NCBI GenBank assembly: GCA_041491305.1
Contig: JBGPUU010000001.1
Span: forward strand, 15,706-79,705
Length of the DNA stretch: 64,000 bases
Direction: 5' to 3'
DNA from: Methanoperedens sp041491305
GTDB taxonomy: Archaea > Halobacteriota > Methanosarcinia > Methanosarcinales > Methanoperedenaceae
This document shows positions 25,724 through 34,746 of this stretch, one piece after another (the first letter of the stretch is position 1; each line of letters begins with the position of its first letter). A program made the position numbers and the translations under genes. Under the pieces are notes generated by a model that was not told the origin of the DNA, did not search any database, and saw only the letters and a program-made list of their open reading frames with translations.

Positions 25724-27427
25724 TCATTTCTTTATTTGCATAAACAATGTCGTATCCTTCCATTGTTTGATTAGTCCATAACTTATAATAATTGTTTCAG
25801 CTGCATCCGGTGTCATTGCTTCAATATGGTCTGTTTGATTAAAATTATAGAACACTTCCTTCCCTTCCCCGGAACAAATTTCAATAACAAAAGCTATTAT
25901 GCCGTCGAATTTTCCAATCAAAAGATATACTTCTGAATTATTATGTTTACTTTTATAATTCCTGGCTATCTGCAAACCTTCAGTGCGATTAGTTCCCATA
26001 ATAATTTTTGAAACATTGATTACATCAGGATCTTCAATATACATCTGATCAATTACAGTTCGTCTCTGTGCACGATATGCAATATCATTGCCATAATCCC
26101 ACCAATTAATTATCAGAGCATCAGGTGCAGTATTATTTCTGATATAACTGTATCCCTTCATCATATCAGAATTCCCTATTCCCGGATAATCATTGGATAA
26201 TCTGGAGAACTTTATACTATCAATGGATGGTCCAGCAATAGATGAGAACAATAGAATCGCTGCAAGAATAGTTAACAATTGAATACCAATTCTTTTCCTC
26301 GAATCCAATTTGGCAGCCTGGTCAATTACCGCACTAAATCCTATTCCGATACTTATATATCCAAATATTGAAAAGAGATCCATAAAATGAGACCTAGTCA
26401 GTCCCAGAATCATTGAAATCCCGACGGCAGATATCAAAAGTAGCCCAAAGCCATTGTTTTTTAAATATAAACTATAAAGACCGAATACTAATATTATAAT
26501 TCCCAATATCAGATATTTTCCGAAAAACATCTCTAAAAATTGGAAATTAGAAGGCTGGAGGTCTGCGGTGAACATATATACGATTGGCCTTGATGTAAAT
26601 CCCATCATCTGCATTGCTCTTGTAATTTCTTCCAGGTTCCTGACAGGATAAAGAATACTTGAGAGAATAGTTCCTAAAATTAGCATAATTATGATCAAAG
26701 TCAAAAAAGAGGAAAAGGGATATAAAGCCCGTTTAGTGGCAAAATAGTATAGGGTAATCAGCAGGCTGTAGAGAATGAGAATTGCGTGAATAACAAAATA
26801 GCCACCCCATGAAAAGCCAGTGAGTCCAACAGAAATGGAAGGCAATAATATCCAGAATAAGTAAAGAATCTTTTCTTTCTTTTTTGTAGGCAAAGGATGT
26901 TGTAAAATGTCCAGTGCTCTAACTACAAGAAATATTGTTAATACAATCAAGAATAATGAAAGTGCATCATGAAAAGTAAATCCTTTCATTGTCCTCATCA
27001 GTAAGAAAGAGTAAACTGAAGCGAATATTCCACTTAATAATCCAGCTTTCCAGTTATATAATCTGCGAGCTAGCAAAAATATGACCACTATTGTTGCGGC
27101 ACCAAGGAACGGAGGCAACAATCCTTCTGCCAAAGTCATACTTGACATTCCAAAATTGATGGGAATGATGTCAAATAATTTGCCAGCGAATGCCAGAAGG
27201 TATGCCATTCCCGGTTGATATAATGGAGCAGAACTAAATGGGTCTGGAACGGCTGGATGACCATATGAGTAAATATATTCTGCTTGTCTTGACATGTATG
27301 CAGCATTGGCAACCTGAGTATCCTATACTCCCCCATATAATCGAAAAAAAAACGCAAAAGCAAATAGAGAAAATGCTATTAATATATCTCGAAATTTAGG
27401 ATGTCTGTAACAATTTAATATTGACAT
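25724..27427 (-). CDS. STT3/AglB-like oligosaccharyltransferase, frameshifted near its N-terminus
   Basis: Around 12 membrane helices are followed by a short extracytoplasmic domain with the STT3 signature INWWDYGNDIAY. The first luminal loop has the acidic pattern expected for metal binding (YGHPAVPDPFSSAPLYQPGM). The N-terminal 35 codons, with the first helix, start at 27427 and run to about 27321 in one frame. The rest is in another frame from 27320, joined by one missing G in GAGTATAGGATACT. Length about 560 residues is short for AglB. It would attach glycans to Asn of surface proteins. It is the last gene of the MGWCP operon. Confidence 0.85.
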
Positions 27428-27442
27428 AATAAAAACCCACCT

Positions 27443-27586
27443 TTAATTTCTCCTAAATCCCATACATTTTAGTCTCCCTATATACTTTCCTTCATACGAT
27501 ACCATATATACCTCCTCCTTTTTGTTTACAAATGCTGCATTCGGGCACCAGCCCAACCATAACCTTAATTTCTGAAAGGCATTCAT
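27443..27586 (-). CDS. 47-residue MGWCP-family peptide without membrane segments
   Basis: The frame starts MNAFQKLRLWLGWCPNAAFV and ends KCMGFRRN. It has the LGWCPN motif at the same distance from the start as its longer neighbours but stops before any membrane helix. It may be a truncated family member or a real mini-protein. It lies between the 263-residue family member and the oligosaccharyltransferase gene on the same strand. Confidence 0.6.
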   Translation of the reverse strand: MNAFQKLRLWLGWCPNAAFVNKKEEVYMVSYEGKYIGRLKCMGFRRN

Positions 27587-27607
27587 ACAGTTTCTTCCTT
27601 TATTTGG

Positions 27608-28399
27608 TTACCTATCAAGCCCTATCGATACCGCCACCCCTACGACCACCGAGATTGCTATGATTGCCGCCCATACCAGGAAACTCTTCCTGTCCATTTT
27701 ATATAGATAATCAGGTTCTTCAAAACCTGCCCTCTTAGACAAAACGACGAGTATCAGCATAGACACTCCGAAGGCCGTAATGCCCTTCAGCAGAGGCATC
27801 AGCGGCATTTGCAGGGCATAATATCGAATTAGGACAAAGGCAGATGCTGTTGCATAGAATAGCATCATCTTAACACCGGTGGGGCGGTTAAGTTCGAATA
27901 TTTTTGTCAGTTTTAAACCAATGAATAAGAGAATAATGAACCATGCTCTGTGTAGCACCGGGTATTGGAGGGAGAAATAAAGATACACTACATAAACCAC
28001 AATCAAGGTAGCCAATTCTCTTAAAGGTTTAATATTTTCAAAGCGGTATATAATAGGACTCAGTATATTCTTTCTGTACCAGACCATGAATACGAAAAAG
28101 GCAAAGGTTACAATCGGCGCCAGGTAAAAGGTGTCAGTCAGGTCTGCTTTGATATAACCATAAGAAATCATCATCCCAATGGCAATAAATGAATAAAATA
28201 AAACAGCGATCGAGCGCAGCAGTTCTCCTTTGACGATGTAATCCCATTCGAATAACGATGCAAATAACTTCGGAGATGCATCGTCCCCGCTATCTGGCTT
28301 ATTGGCATAACCTTCTCCAGAAGGAGGCTCGTTGATTTTCGTATCCGCAACAGGGCACCAGCCCATCATTTTTTTAATTACTTCAACTCTGGAATTCAT
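27608..28399 (-). CDS. MGWCP-family membrane protein, largest member
   Basis: 263 residues. The cytoplasmic N-terminus has VIKKMMGWCPVADTKINEPP followed by an acidic linker with PDSGDD, then about seven to eight hydrophobic helices. The linker resembles the APDSGGEL region of the neighbours. The ATG overlaps the stop of the preceding gene (ATGA), which implies coupled translation. Function unknown. The N-terminal motif may correspond to Pfam DUF1673, known from Methanosarcina; this is from memory and not tested. Confidence 0.8.
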   Translation of the reverse strand: MNSRVEVIKKMMGWCPVADTKINEPPSGEGYANKPDSGDDASPKLFASLFEWDYIVKGELLRSIAVLFYSFIAIGMMISYGYIKADLTDTFYLAPIVTFAFFVFMVWYRKNILSPIIYRFENIKPLRELATLIVVYVVYLYFSLQYPVLHRAWFIILLFIGLKLTKIFELNRPTGVKMMLFYATASAFVLIRYYALQMPLMPLLKGITAFGVSMLILVVLSKRAGFEEPDYLYKMDRKSFLVWAAIIAISVVVGVAVSIGLDR

Positions 28400-28674
28400 A
28401 ATAAACTGTTTCCTTTACGAATAATTTTCACATATACGAAAATGCCTAATATAGTCCAAACAAAAATCGATGAACTAAATAAGGACACGCCAAACCACAT
28501 TAGACCATTATAATAATCTATACCGTATACGAATAAAATCCCGGAAAACAAAAGCAAGAGCAAGCTTACAAGAAAAATACTGTAAGTCAGACTATTTATT
28601 TTACTAAGGTATTCCCTGTTTTTAACTTCCCCTATAACCCGTTTGATTACCTGTTCTCCAAAATCAACTATCAT
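28396..28674 (-). CDS. Small two-to-three-helix membrane protein
   Basis: 92 residues: a short N-terminus MIVDFGEQVIKRVIGEV, then helices around SIFLVSLLLLLFSGILFVYG and SLFSSSIFVWTILGIFVYV with a basic end. It lacks the WCP motif. Its stop overlaps the ATG of the next family member. Probably a partner subunit. No family recognised. Confidence 0.72.
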   Translation of the reverse strand: MIVDFGEQVIKRVIGEVKNREYLSKINSLTYSIFLVSLLLLLFSGILFVYGIDYYNGLMWFGVSLFSSSIFVWTILGIFVYVKIIRKGNSLL

Positions 28675-28679
28675 ATTAT

Positions 28680-28760
28680 TCAGTCCCGCTCAGAATATCC
28701 AATCGTTTTTGTACTCAGGCGCCGGCCCACCAATCGTTTTATCTTATCCGCAACGTTCAC
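28680..28760 (-). pseudogene. Decayed MGWCP N-terminus
   Basis: A 26-codon frame from a GTG reads NVADKIKRLVGRRLSTKTIG. It aligns with IKKLMGWCPNAKTIE of the neighbour, and five of the six codons of the MGWCPN block each differ from that consensus by a single transition (for example TGG to CGG, TGC to CGC). It stops before a membrane segment. Confidence 0.6.
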
Positions 28761-28767
28761 AAACAAT

Positions 28768-28959
28768 TCAATCACCAGAATCCTTTTGTTTCTGGGCGCT
28801 TTTCAACCAGTAATACTTCGATAAGATTCCAAACAGAGAACCGGTGGCAATTCCGAAAGATAATATCCAGTTAATTCTCCCGATAACGAAATGGCCAATA
28901 ATCATAGTACCAATAAATACAATAACTGCAACCAGAATCCCCTGTTTAATCGGAGTCAT
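28768..28959 (-). CDS. Small two-helix membrane protein
   Basis: 63 residues: MTPIKQGILVAVIVFIGTMI, a second helix around ILSFGIATGSLFGIL and a tail with KSAQKQKDSGD. Both ends look cytoplasmic. The ATG overlaps the stop of the preceding gene (ATGA). No WCP motif and no family recognised. Likely co-translated with its larger neighbours. Confidence 0.72.
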   Translation of the reverse strand: MTPIKQGILVAVIVFIGTMIIGHFVIGRINWILSFGIATGSLFGILSKYYWLKSAQKQKDSGD

Positions 28960-29576
28960 TTGCTGCTGCCCACCTTAATATCCAATGCGTCCACTGCGTA
29001 AAAAGATGTTTTCTCCACTATCAACGTCTTCCTGTTCTTCCGCTCCCAGTAAACCACTTCAAGATACTGTGTCCATACAAACAAAACGAAACCTGAGAGA
29101 AAGGCGTAATACCCGCTGATGCGTATCCCAGTTTTCACCAGCAAAAAGCCAGTTACAAAAATGACTACAGCTATTAATCCAAATATTATGAGGTAGTTAA
29201 TGACCTTCTTTTTTCTGGTAATTTGCAACCCCCTGAACTCTCCTGATGCAGCTTTATTGAGTCTGCACCATTCGGCTATTCCAGTTACTATACTGAAGAA
29301 AGCCCCTGTGATTAAGCCATACAAGAAAAGGTTCATATTATCTTTTCCACCTAAATTAAACCAGGTGATTGCTAATAGCGTTAAAATAAATGAGTTCAAT
29401 AAAACCCTGTTGCGCCATTTGTTCCACCATTTTGCAGTAGTATGAGTTAATTCCCCGCCGCTATCAGGCGCATTTACCATTATGTCATCAAATTGAACGG
29501 ATTTTCTTGTTTCTATAGTCTTCGCATTCGGGCACCAGCCCATCAACTTCTTTATATGTTCGATAACAACGGTCAT
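28956..29576 (-). CDS. MGWCP-family four-helix membrane protein
   Basis: 206 residues. N-terminus VIEHIKKLMGWCPNAKTIET, then KSVQFDDIMVNAPDSGGEL and HTTAKWWNKWRN before the first helix. Four membrane helices are followed by the C-terminal box YWERKNRKTLIVEK. The start at 29576 overlaps the stop of the next gene upstream (ATGA). The same three conserved blocks occur in the two following paralogues. Function unknown. Confidence 0.82.
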   Translation of the reverse strand: MTVVIEHIKKLMGWCPNAKTIETRKSVQFDDIMVNAPDSGGELTHTTAKWWNKWRNRVLLNSFILTLLAITWFNLGGKDNMNLFLYGLITGAFFSIVTGIAEWCRLNKAASGEFRGLQITRKKKVINYLIIFGLIAVVIFVTGFLLVKTGIRISGYYAFLSGFVLFVWTQYLEVVYWERKNRKTLIVEKTSFYAVDALDIKVGSSK

Positions 29577-30154
29577 TCGTATTCCCCTGAATTTATCGCG
29601 GCAAGAGTTGGCTTGTAAAAACCATGTGTAACTATGGTCCTCCGGTTTTTCTTTTCCCAATATACAATCTGTAAGTACCCGCCCCATGATGTAAATGCAA
29701 AGCCGGAAATGAATGAAAGAGTTGTTCTTAAGCCATATACAGAAGCCAAATATCCAACTGTTGCGATGCCTAGAATTATTAAGATATAAACTGCAATCAT
29801 ATGTTTTGTTGAAGTTTTTATAGGCATCTCCCTGCCTGCTATCCTATCAAGTGACTGCAATCCTTGAGCCCATGTTAACACCCCACCCAATGTCCCTATA
29901 AAAAGTCCTGCAAGAAAAATATCTATTTTGCTTATTCCATTGTAAGCTACAAGTAGTGTAATAACTGCAGATTGTACTAAGACCTTGTTGCGATACTTGT
30001 TCCACCACCCCGCGGTAGTGCGAGTTAATTCACTACCACTATCAGGCGCATTTACCGTCAGGTTATCGAATTGCACGGATTTTCTTGTTTCTATCGTGCT
30101 CGTATTGGGGCACCAGCCCATCATTTTCCTGATATTTTCGATAAATGCGGTCAT
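29573..30154 (-). CDS. MGWCP-family four-helix membrane protein
   Basis: 193 residues: FIENIRKMMGWCPNTSTIET, KSVQFDNLTVNAPDSGSEL, TTAGWWNKYRNKVLV, four helices, then YWEKKNRRTIVTHGFYKP. Clearly a paralogue of both neighbours, and so close that the N-terminal 50 residues are nearly identical. The start codon shares a base with the stop of the gene upstream (TAATG). Function unknown; cytoplasmic WCP motif and C-terminal basic box are the conserved parts. Confidence 0.82.
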   Translation of the reverse strand: MTAFIENIRKMMGWCPNTSTIETRKSVQFDNLTVNAPDSGSELTRTTAGWWNKYRNKVLVQSAVITLLVAYNGISKIDIFLAGLFIGTLGGVLTWAQGLQSLDRIAGREMPIKTSTKHMIAVYILIILGIATVGYLASVYGLRTTLSFISGFAFTSWGGYLQIVYWEKKNRRTIVTHGFYKPTLAAINSGEYE

Positions 30155-30748
30155 TATTTGCTTCCCGAATTAATGATTACAACAGTCGGCTTGAAATATC
30201 CATGTGTAACTATTGTTTTCCTGTTTTTCTTTTCCCAGTATAAGACTTGTAAGTACCACACCCACGAGACAAGTAAAAAGCCAATAAAATATCCTGGAAT
30301 TCTTTCCCAACCAAATAGACCACAAATAACTAAACGCAATTATGCTGAGAATGCCCAATATATAAACAACAAGCATTCGTTTTGTTGAAAGCTTTAGGGT
30401 ATTCTCGCTCTTACTGCTTGCTATTTTATTCAGTGAATCAAATCCTGGCATCCTTGCCAGTACGCCAAAGAATATTCCTGTAAAAAGCACCGCCAGCAAA
30501 AAATCCATGTTGTTTATTTCCGGCGATATGAACCACTTAATAGAAAGGATGGTGAGACCGATTGATACTAGCAAAGCCAAGTTGCGATATTTATTCCACC
30601 ATCCAGCTGTAGTGTGAATTAATTCGCCACCACTCCCGGGTACATTTACCATTGGGTCATCAAACGGAACGGATTTTCTTGCTTCTATCGTGCTCGTATT
30701 GGGGCACCAGCCCATAATTTTCCTGATATTTTCGGTAAAAGCAGTCAT
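30154..30748 (-). pseudogene. MGWCP-family membrane protein, frameshifted in the third or fourth helix
   Basis: The first frame gives FTENIRKIMGWCPNTSTIEA, VPGSGGELIHTTAGWWNKYR and two to three helices. Near 30310 it shifts out of frame and stops at 30170. The other frame supplies GYFIGFLLVSWVWYLQVLYW and EKKNRKTIVTHGYFKP, the expected C-terminus, ending at 30154. One small indel explains this. The ATG at 30748 follows a GGAGG site. Recent pseudogene or base-calling error. Confidence 0.78.
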
Positions 30749-30761
30749 TTCTCCTCCTTTC

Positions 30762-31439
30762 TCAATCCGACTTAGCAGGGGCAATACCTTTCAATATCAA
30801 GAAGTCATGTTCATTGCGGGGATAAAGTAAAATGTCTCTTCCACCAGCGTTTATTCTAATCATATCCGGATAATTCGACATGCGGATAGCGGCATAGAAT
30901 ACGTAAATAAATAAGAATATTGCAATAATATACATTTTATTCATGACGGAGTTTGGCATTGTAACTATAAAATAAATCGACAGCATTATCATCACTGCCA
31001 ACGAAACCAAGCTTCGCAACTTATGCCTGTTTCCGTAATTTTCAAATATTTCTATGCTTTTGATGCGATTTCTAGGAACAAGGGTATCGCCCAAAATCGG
31101 CGTGTTTATCCTTAATGTTTCACTGCCAACAGATAATTTTGTATGAAATAATATGAAAAGCAATGCAATCAAGATAAATGAGGATGGGAATAAGTATCTG
31201 TATGTGCCTATCCATGCACTTACGGATAAAATTAAAACAATAAGACCGCAAAGAATACCCCAGATTCGCCAGTCAAACATTTGCAAAGGTACATCCTTAC
31301 CCTTATGGATGGTATTACTATCGGCATGGGTCTTACTGCAATTGGCATATGCTGAAATAAATTCATCTTCAGTCCTGTAAACAATTTTTTTCTGCGGGCA
31401 CCAGCCCATCGTTTTTCGTATTATTTCTGTTACATTCAT
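30762..31439 (-). CDS. MGWCP-family membrane protein with PH-like C-terminal part
   Basis: 225 residues: NVTEIIRKTMGWCPQKKIVY, a linker to residue 50, two helices, then a soluble strand-rich stretch (LRINTPILGDTLVPRNRIKS), two more helices and an end with DMIRINAGGRDILLYPRNEH. The stretch after the helices resembles the bPH-like layout of membrane proteins that carry a PH domain. It lacks the YWEKKNRK box. The ATG lies two bases after the regulator stop, so it is first in the membrane-gene series. Confidence 0.75.
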   Translation of the reverse strand: MNVTEIIRKTMGWCPQKKIVYRTEDEFISAYANCSKTHADSNTIHKGKDVPLQMFDWRIWGILCGLIVLILSVSAWIGTYRYLFPSSFILIALLFILFHTKLSVGSETLRINTPILGDTLVPRNRIKSIEIFENYGNRHKLRSLVSLAVMIMLSIYFIVTMPNSVMNKMYIIAIFLFIYVFYAAIRMSNYPDMIRINAGGRDILLYPRNEHDFLILKGIAPAKSD

Positions 31440-31441
31440 CG

Positions 31442-31888
31442 TTATGCCAAACTCCTCAATTTCCCAAAAAGCTCATCTGCCAGCTTCGTGGGATCATCCG
31501 TTTTCTCAAGCTTCAGTTTCATCTCATCAGCGAAATCCCACAGCAATTCAATGCACTGCGTGTATCTTGCACATGTGCCGCAGTTCCCCTCGTGCTCGTA
31601 CCACACCTGTATCCCGTGCTTTGCAGATACGAAAATAATGGCGCTGGCATTAAACGGCGCCGAGTGACCGAACAGGATACCGCGCTCTGCATTCACTTTC
31701 TCTACCTCTATCTGATTTGCCCCCGCCATCTCAAGAAGCGTCTTTCCTATACGTTCATCCATTGTGATGAGTGCTCTTGATACTGCCTGCTTGGATATAT
31801 CGAATAAGCGCGCTATATTCATATTGGGAAGACCGCCGCGCCGCAGCTTCCAGAACTCAAACTGCTTGTCATTTAAAGGCAGGAACAT
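31442..31888 (-). CDS. HTH regulator with CxxCx5C cysteine cluster, first gene of the MGWCP operon
   Basis: The N-terminal 55 residues are an HTH of the Tfx/sigma-4-like kind (LNDKQFEFWKLRRGGLPNMN, then IARLFDISKQAVSRALITMD). The C-terminal part has a strand-rich segment with IIFVSAKHGIQVWYEHEG and then NCGTCARYTQC, a cysteine cluster suited to Zn or Fe-S binding, and a helical end with LADELFGKL. It could sense metal, redox state or nitric oxide. The next gene starts two bases after its stop, so it probably controls the operon. A decayed copy of its end lies at 25.7 kb. Confidence 0.78.
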   Translation of the reverse strand: MFLPLNDKQFEFWKLRRGGLPNMNIARLFDISKQAVSRALITMDERIGKTLLEMAGANQIEVEKVNAERGILFGHSAPFNASAIIFVSAKHGIQVWYEHEGNCGTCARYTQCIELLWDFADEMKLKLEKTDDPTKLADELFGKLRSLA

Positions 31889-31980
31889 AAGTCAATATAT
31901 GTATGTTGACAATATAAATATTGTGACCCAAAATCTGGAAGAAAGACAATTACAATTCCATTCGTGTTTAAGATGATCTT

Positions 31981-33216
31981 TTATGGAACCTGTTTAGCAG
32001 GTGCACTCGATCCATAACCACCTGACATCTCAATGCTGCTTGGATGCACGAATATATAAACCGCGATTATCCAGAAAATGACAAGGGCAGATAAAAGCAA
32101 TAGAACGTAATACTGCCTTATATTTTCCTGAATCTCTACATAAGGTTCCACTCTCCTTATCCCTATTTTATAGATGAGAGCTGAGAATATCAGCGCTATA
32201 AATGAAGGAAGGAACAGACTCGCTATCGGTTGCAGATATACCACGATTCGTATAAAAGACACAGTCGCAGAAGCATACAGCAGCCTTTTATTTTCCCTGA
32301 GAATCCCTGCCATTCCAAACGCGGAGATTATTACAGGAATCACGTAATCGATGCGGAAATCGCTGCATATTCGTCCTCCGCTTGTGGGCGAAGTCTGGTA
32401 AGCATAACAACCGCCGGTTACCAGTACAAACTCGGAATACAATGTCATGACCATTGCAGCAACCAGTGCGATACTTGCTAAAAGCATCGCGACCTTTTTC
32501 AATCTTGCATCCACCTTTTCCCTCTTGAATTCCCCTATTACTCCGTCCTGATAAGCGAAAGCTGATAGAACCAGCAGCAGGGACGAGGCAAGGAATAAGG
32601 GCTGTCGCATAAGTAATCCTAAAAATATCGCTAACACCAGGGATATGGCGCAAGAAGCATACAAAAACTCCTTATTCCCGTTTCGTATTCCAAATATCCC
32701 CAATATAGGAGATATAATTGGGAACGAAAAGAATATCAATCCGAAAGCCAGTGCTGCTGTTATAGACCCTGCGGATGACATTTGAGGCACGGTTGCAGCT
32801 ATCGCAATTAATAAGGAGGCAAGGGCTGTTACGAGTGCAGCGCTTCTTGCCTTTTCATTCACCTTCACCACAGGTTCATCTCTCAGGTAAACGAAAGTGG
32901 AGATTATCAGGAGCAAAGATGGTGCTACAAAAAACAAACCAATGGACATTATTCCAAGGATAGTTAAGGCAAGGGATATAAGAGAAGAGATAATCAAAAC
33001 CTCTTTATTCCTTGATATAATCCCTATTATCCCGGCAAGAGGGGCCAATATCAGGATGAGCACTACAGGAGATGCCAGTGATGCAAGTACCAGTGGAGAG
33101 CTGTTGGCTTCAGTTGTGAAAAATAAGAACGACAGTAATGATGTTGCTAAAGAGAGACCTGCAAGCCATAACGCGTTTCTCCGGTTACCGATAACTTCCA
33201 TCATTTTTCCAGCCAC
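31981..33216 (-). CDS. Polytopic membrane protein, internally repeated
   Basis: 411 residues with about ten to eleven hydrophobic helices. Each block of three to four helices has a short loop such as GIIGIISRNKEVLIISS, GIFGIRNGNKEFLYASC or GMAGILRENKRLLYAS, so the protein is built from three related units like the DUF4190-type membrane repeats. The C-terminus is a short Ser/Gly-rich tail. Start overlaps the end of the preceding gene. Function unknown. It is part of a three-gene minus-strand unit. Confidence 0.78.
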   Translation of the reverse strand: MAGKMMEVIGNRRNALWLAGLSLATSLLSFLFFTTEANSSPLVLASLASPVVLILILAPLAGIIGIISRNKEVLIISSLISLALTILGIMSIGLFFVAPSLLLIISTFVYLRDEPVVKVNEKARSAALVTALASLLIAIAATVPQMSSAGSITAALAFGLIFFSFPIISPILGIFGIRNGNKEFLYASCAISLVLAIFLGLLMRQPLFLASSLLLVLSAFAYQDGVIGEFKREKVDARLKKVAMLLASIALVAAMVMTLYSEFVLVTGGCYAYQTSPTSGGRICSDFRIDYVIPVIISAFGMAGILRENKRLLYASATVSFIRIVVYLQPIASLFLPSFIALIFSALIYKIGIRRVEPYVEIQENIRQYYVLLLLSALVIFWIIAVYIFVHPSSIEMSGGYGSSAPAKQVP

Positions 33217-34127
33217 GCGTTTTCCCCAACTTCAATTACCTTATTCCCGGTTAAATTAACCGTCACCGGGTAAGCCTTCCCCGTTCCATTCACATGGATC
33301 AATACCTGCATAGGCCCCACTCTATTACCTGTCATCCAGTTTTCATAATCCACCACCTCTACAATCTCATATGCTCTGCCTCCGATTTTTTCTTTGACCT
33401 GTGAATCAGAGAGGGCTATTTTTATTGCCATGTTCCTGTCAACCTCTGACAAATTCATTGGAAGCGCGGGCTTTATAAACGAGTTATTCAGGATGCGCAC
33501 GACCCTTTTCTCTTTCAGGTCAACCAGAGGGATTATCTCCATAATGCTTGTCCACTCTTTGTTCCCTATGTATATCTGGACTCCCGGTAAATCCCAGGAA
33601 ATCTCTTTCCCGTTCTCTGTGGCACTACCGCTGACCATGCTTATAGAACTGATTTTGACTTCTTTTCCCCTCAGCATCTCCTGCACAGTCTTATTGTCCA
33701 TCGCTATATTTACAGCTAACATTTGGTCTTCTGTTAAATTATCAGGAACCTGCACTCCCGGAATTTCTTCTTCGGTTAAATTATCTGGAATTCTTGAAGG
33801 GTATGGCTCGAAAGTAGAGGTAGTTGTTGTAGTTACTGCAAAAAGACTGAGTATTAGAATTATAACCACCGATGCCAGTAAAGCTATGCCGATAAGCCTA
33901 TCCTGACGTGAATCTGTTCTTTTGATGAGGAAATAATAAATCAGCGCCCCGATAAGCCCTGTGAAAATTATAACCAGAACCCAGATAAGCTTGGCATTAT
34001 TTCCTCCGAATTTGAACATATCATCCTTCCTCTTCAGACAATCTATGAGCATCCAGAGCCAGAAAATTGTCACAAAAACAAACACTGGGATAAAGAGAAA
34101 CAAGAATACCTCACTTGTGCCTATCAT
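33201..34127 (-). CDS. PLDc_N-domain membrane protein with extracytoplasmic domain
   Basis: Two N-terminal helices carry the PLDc_N signature (FWLWMLIDCLKRKDD, then AKLIWVLVIIFTGLIGALIY). A third helix follows, then about 190 soluble residues in two similar halves (NLTEDQMLAVNIAMDNKTVQ and NLSEVDRNMAIKIALSDSQV), each resembling a small PepSY-like alpha/beta unit. Many NxT/S sequons suggest an outside location. No catalytic HKD motif. Coupled by overlap to genes on both sides. Confidence 0.75.
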   Translation of the reverse strand: MIGTSEVFLFLFIPVFVFVTIFWLWMLIDCLKRKDDMFKFGGNNAKLIWVLVIIFTGLIGALIYYFLIKRTDSRQDRLIGIALLASVVIILILSLFAVTTTTTSTFEPYPSRIPDNLTEEEIPGVQVPDNLTEDQMLAVNIAMDNKTVQEMLRGKEVKISSISMVSGSATENGKEISWDLPGVQIYIGNKEWTSIMEIIPLVDLKEKRVVRILNNSFIKPALPMNLSEVDRNMAIKIALSDSQVKEKIGGRAYEIVEVVDYENWMTGNRVGPMQVLIHVNGTGKAYPVTVNLTGNKVIEVGENAWLEK

Positions 34128-34746
34128 TTTTATTCCTCCTTTCGCTTAATATCCTGCAAACGGCAAGAACTCCTATACCTCCAAGAATTATCTCAAACCC
34201 AGGTGCCTCTGGACTTGCCTGCGCTGCTGGAGTCGATACAGATGTTTCAGTATTTATTGGGGGGGTAGCGACAGGTGAAGCCGATTTAATTAATGTAGAT
34301 TCCACTTCATCTCTATCTGAAACTGGATGCTTCCCGTATGGCAGAATGAACACGCCCTTTTCTACGTCCCCATCTTTGAGCATAAAAAGTGTTTTCTCGC
34401 CCACGCTGAAGTTTGCTAAGGGTGGTCCAATATTTGGCCGCCCCATCCGTACAATTATTTCAGTCTTAGGTAAGGGATTCTTTAGCCATTCATCCACGGT
34501 TATAACTACATCAATGAAATCGTAGCTTGGGCGCAGTTCCTTTACGGTTCCAATGACGATTCTGTCGGAGAAATATACCTGATTGGTCATCGAATTCGGT
34601 CCTAATTTGGAAATCGCTTGGGTCAGCTCAGCCGGTGTTCCTTCTGCTTCCACGGTTACGAGTGCTACGACTGTGTTTGAGAATAAACCGAGAACAAATA
34701 ATCCAAGCAAAATAGACAGTGCAATACTTTTAAGTACTTCTGACAT
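34111..34746 (-). CDS. Secreted protein with PGF-CTERM sorting tail
   Basis: A signal peptide (SIALSILLGLFVLGLFSNTVVA) is followed by a beta-rich domain of about 130 residues (FSDRIVIGTVKELRPSYDFI) and a Thr/Ser/Pro spacer. The C-terminus is APGFEIILGGIGVLAVCRIL plus basic residues, which is the PGF-CTERM pattern recognised by archaeosortase A. It should be lipid-anchored at the cell surface after processing. A GGAGG site sits before the ATG inside the end of the S-layer fragment. Confidence 0.82.
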   Translation of the reverse strand: MSEVLKSIALSILLGLFVLGLFSNTVVALVTVEAEGTPAELTQAISKLGPNSMTNQVYFSDRIVIGTVKELRPSYDFIDVVITVDEWLKNPLPKTEIIVRMGRPNIGPPLANFSVGEKTLFMLKDGDVEKGVFILPYGKHPVSDRDEVESTLIKSASPVATPPINTETSVSTPAAQASPEAPGFEIILGGIGVLAVCRILSERRNKNDRHK

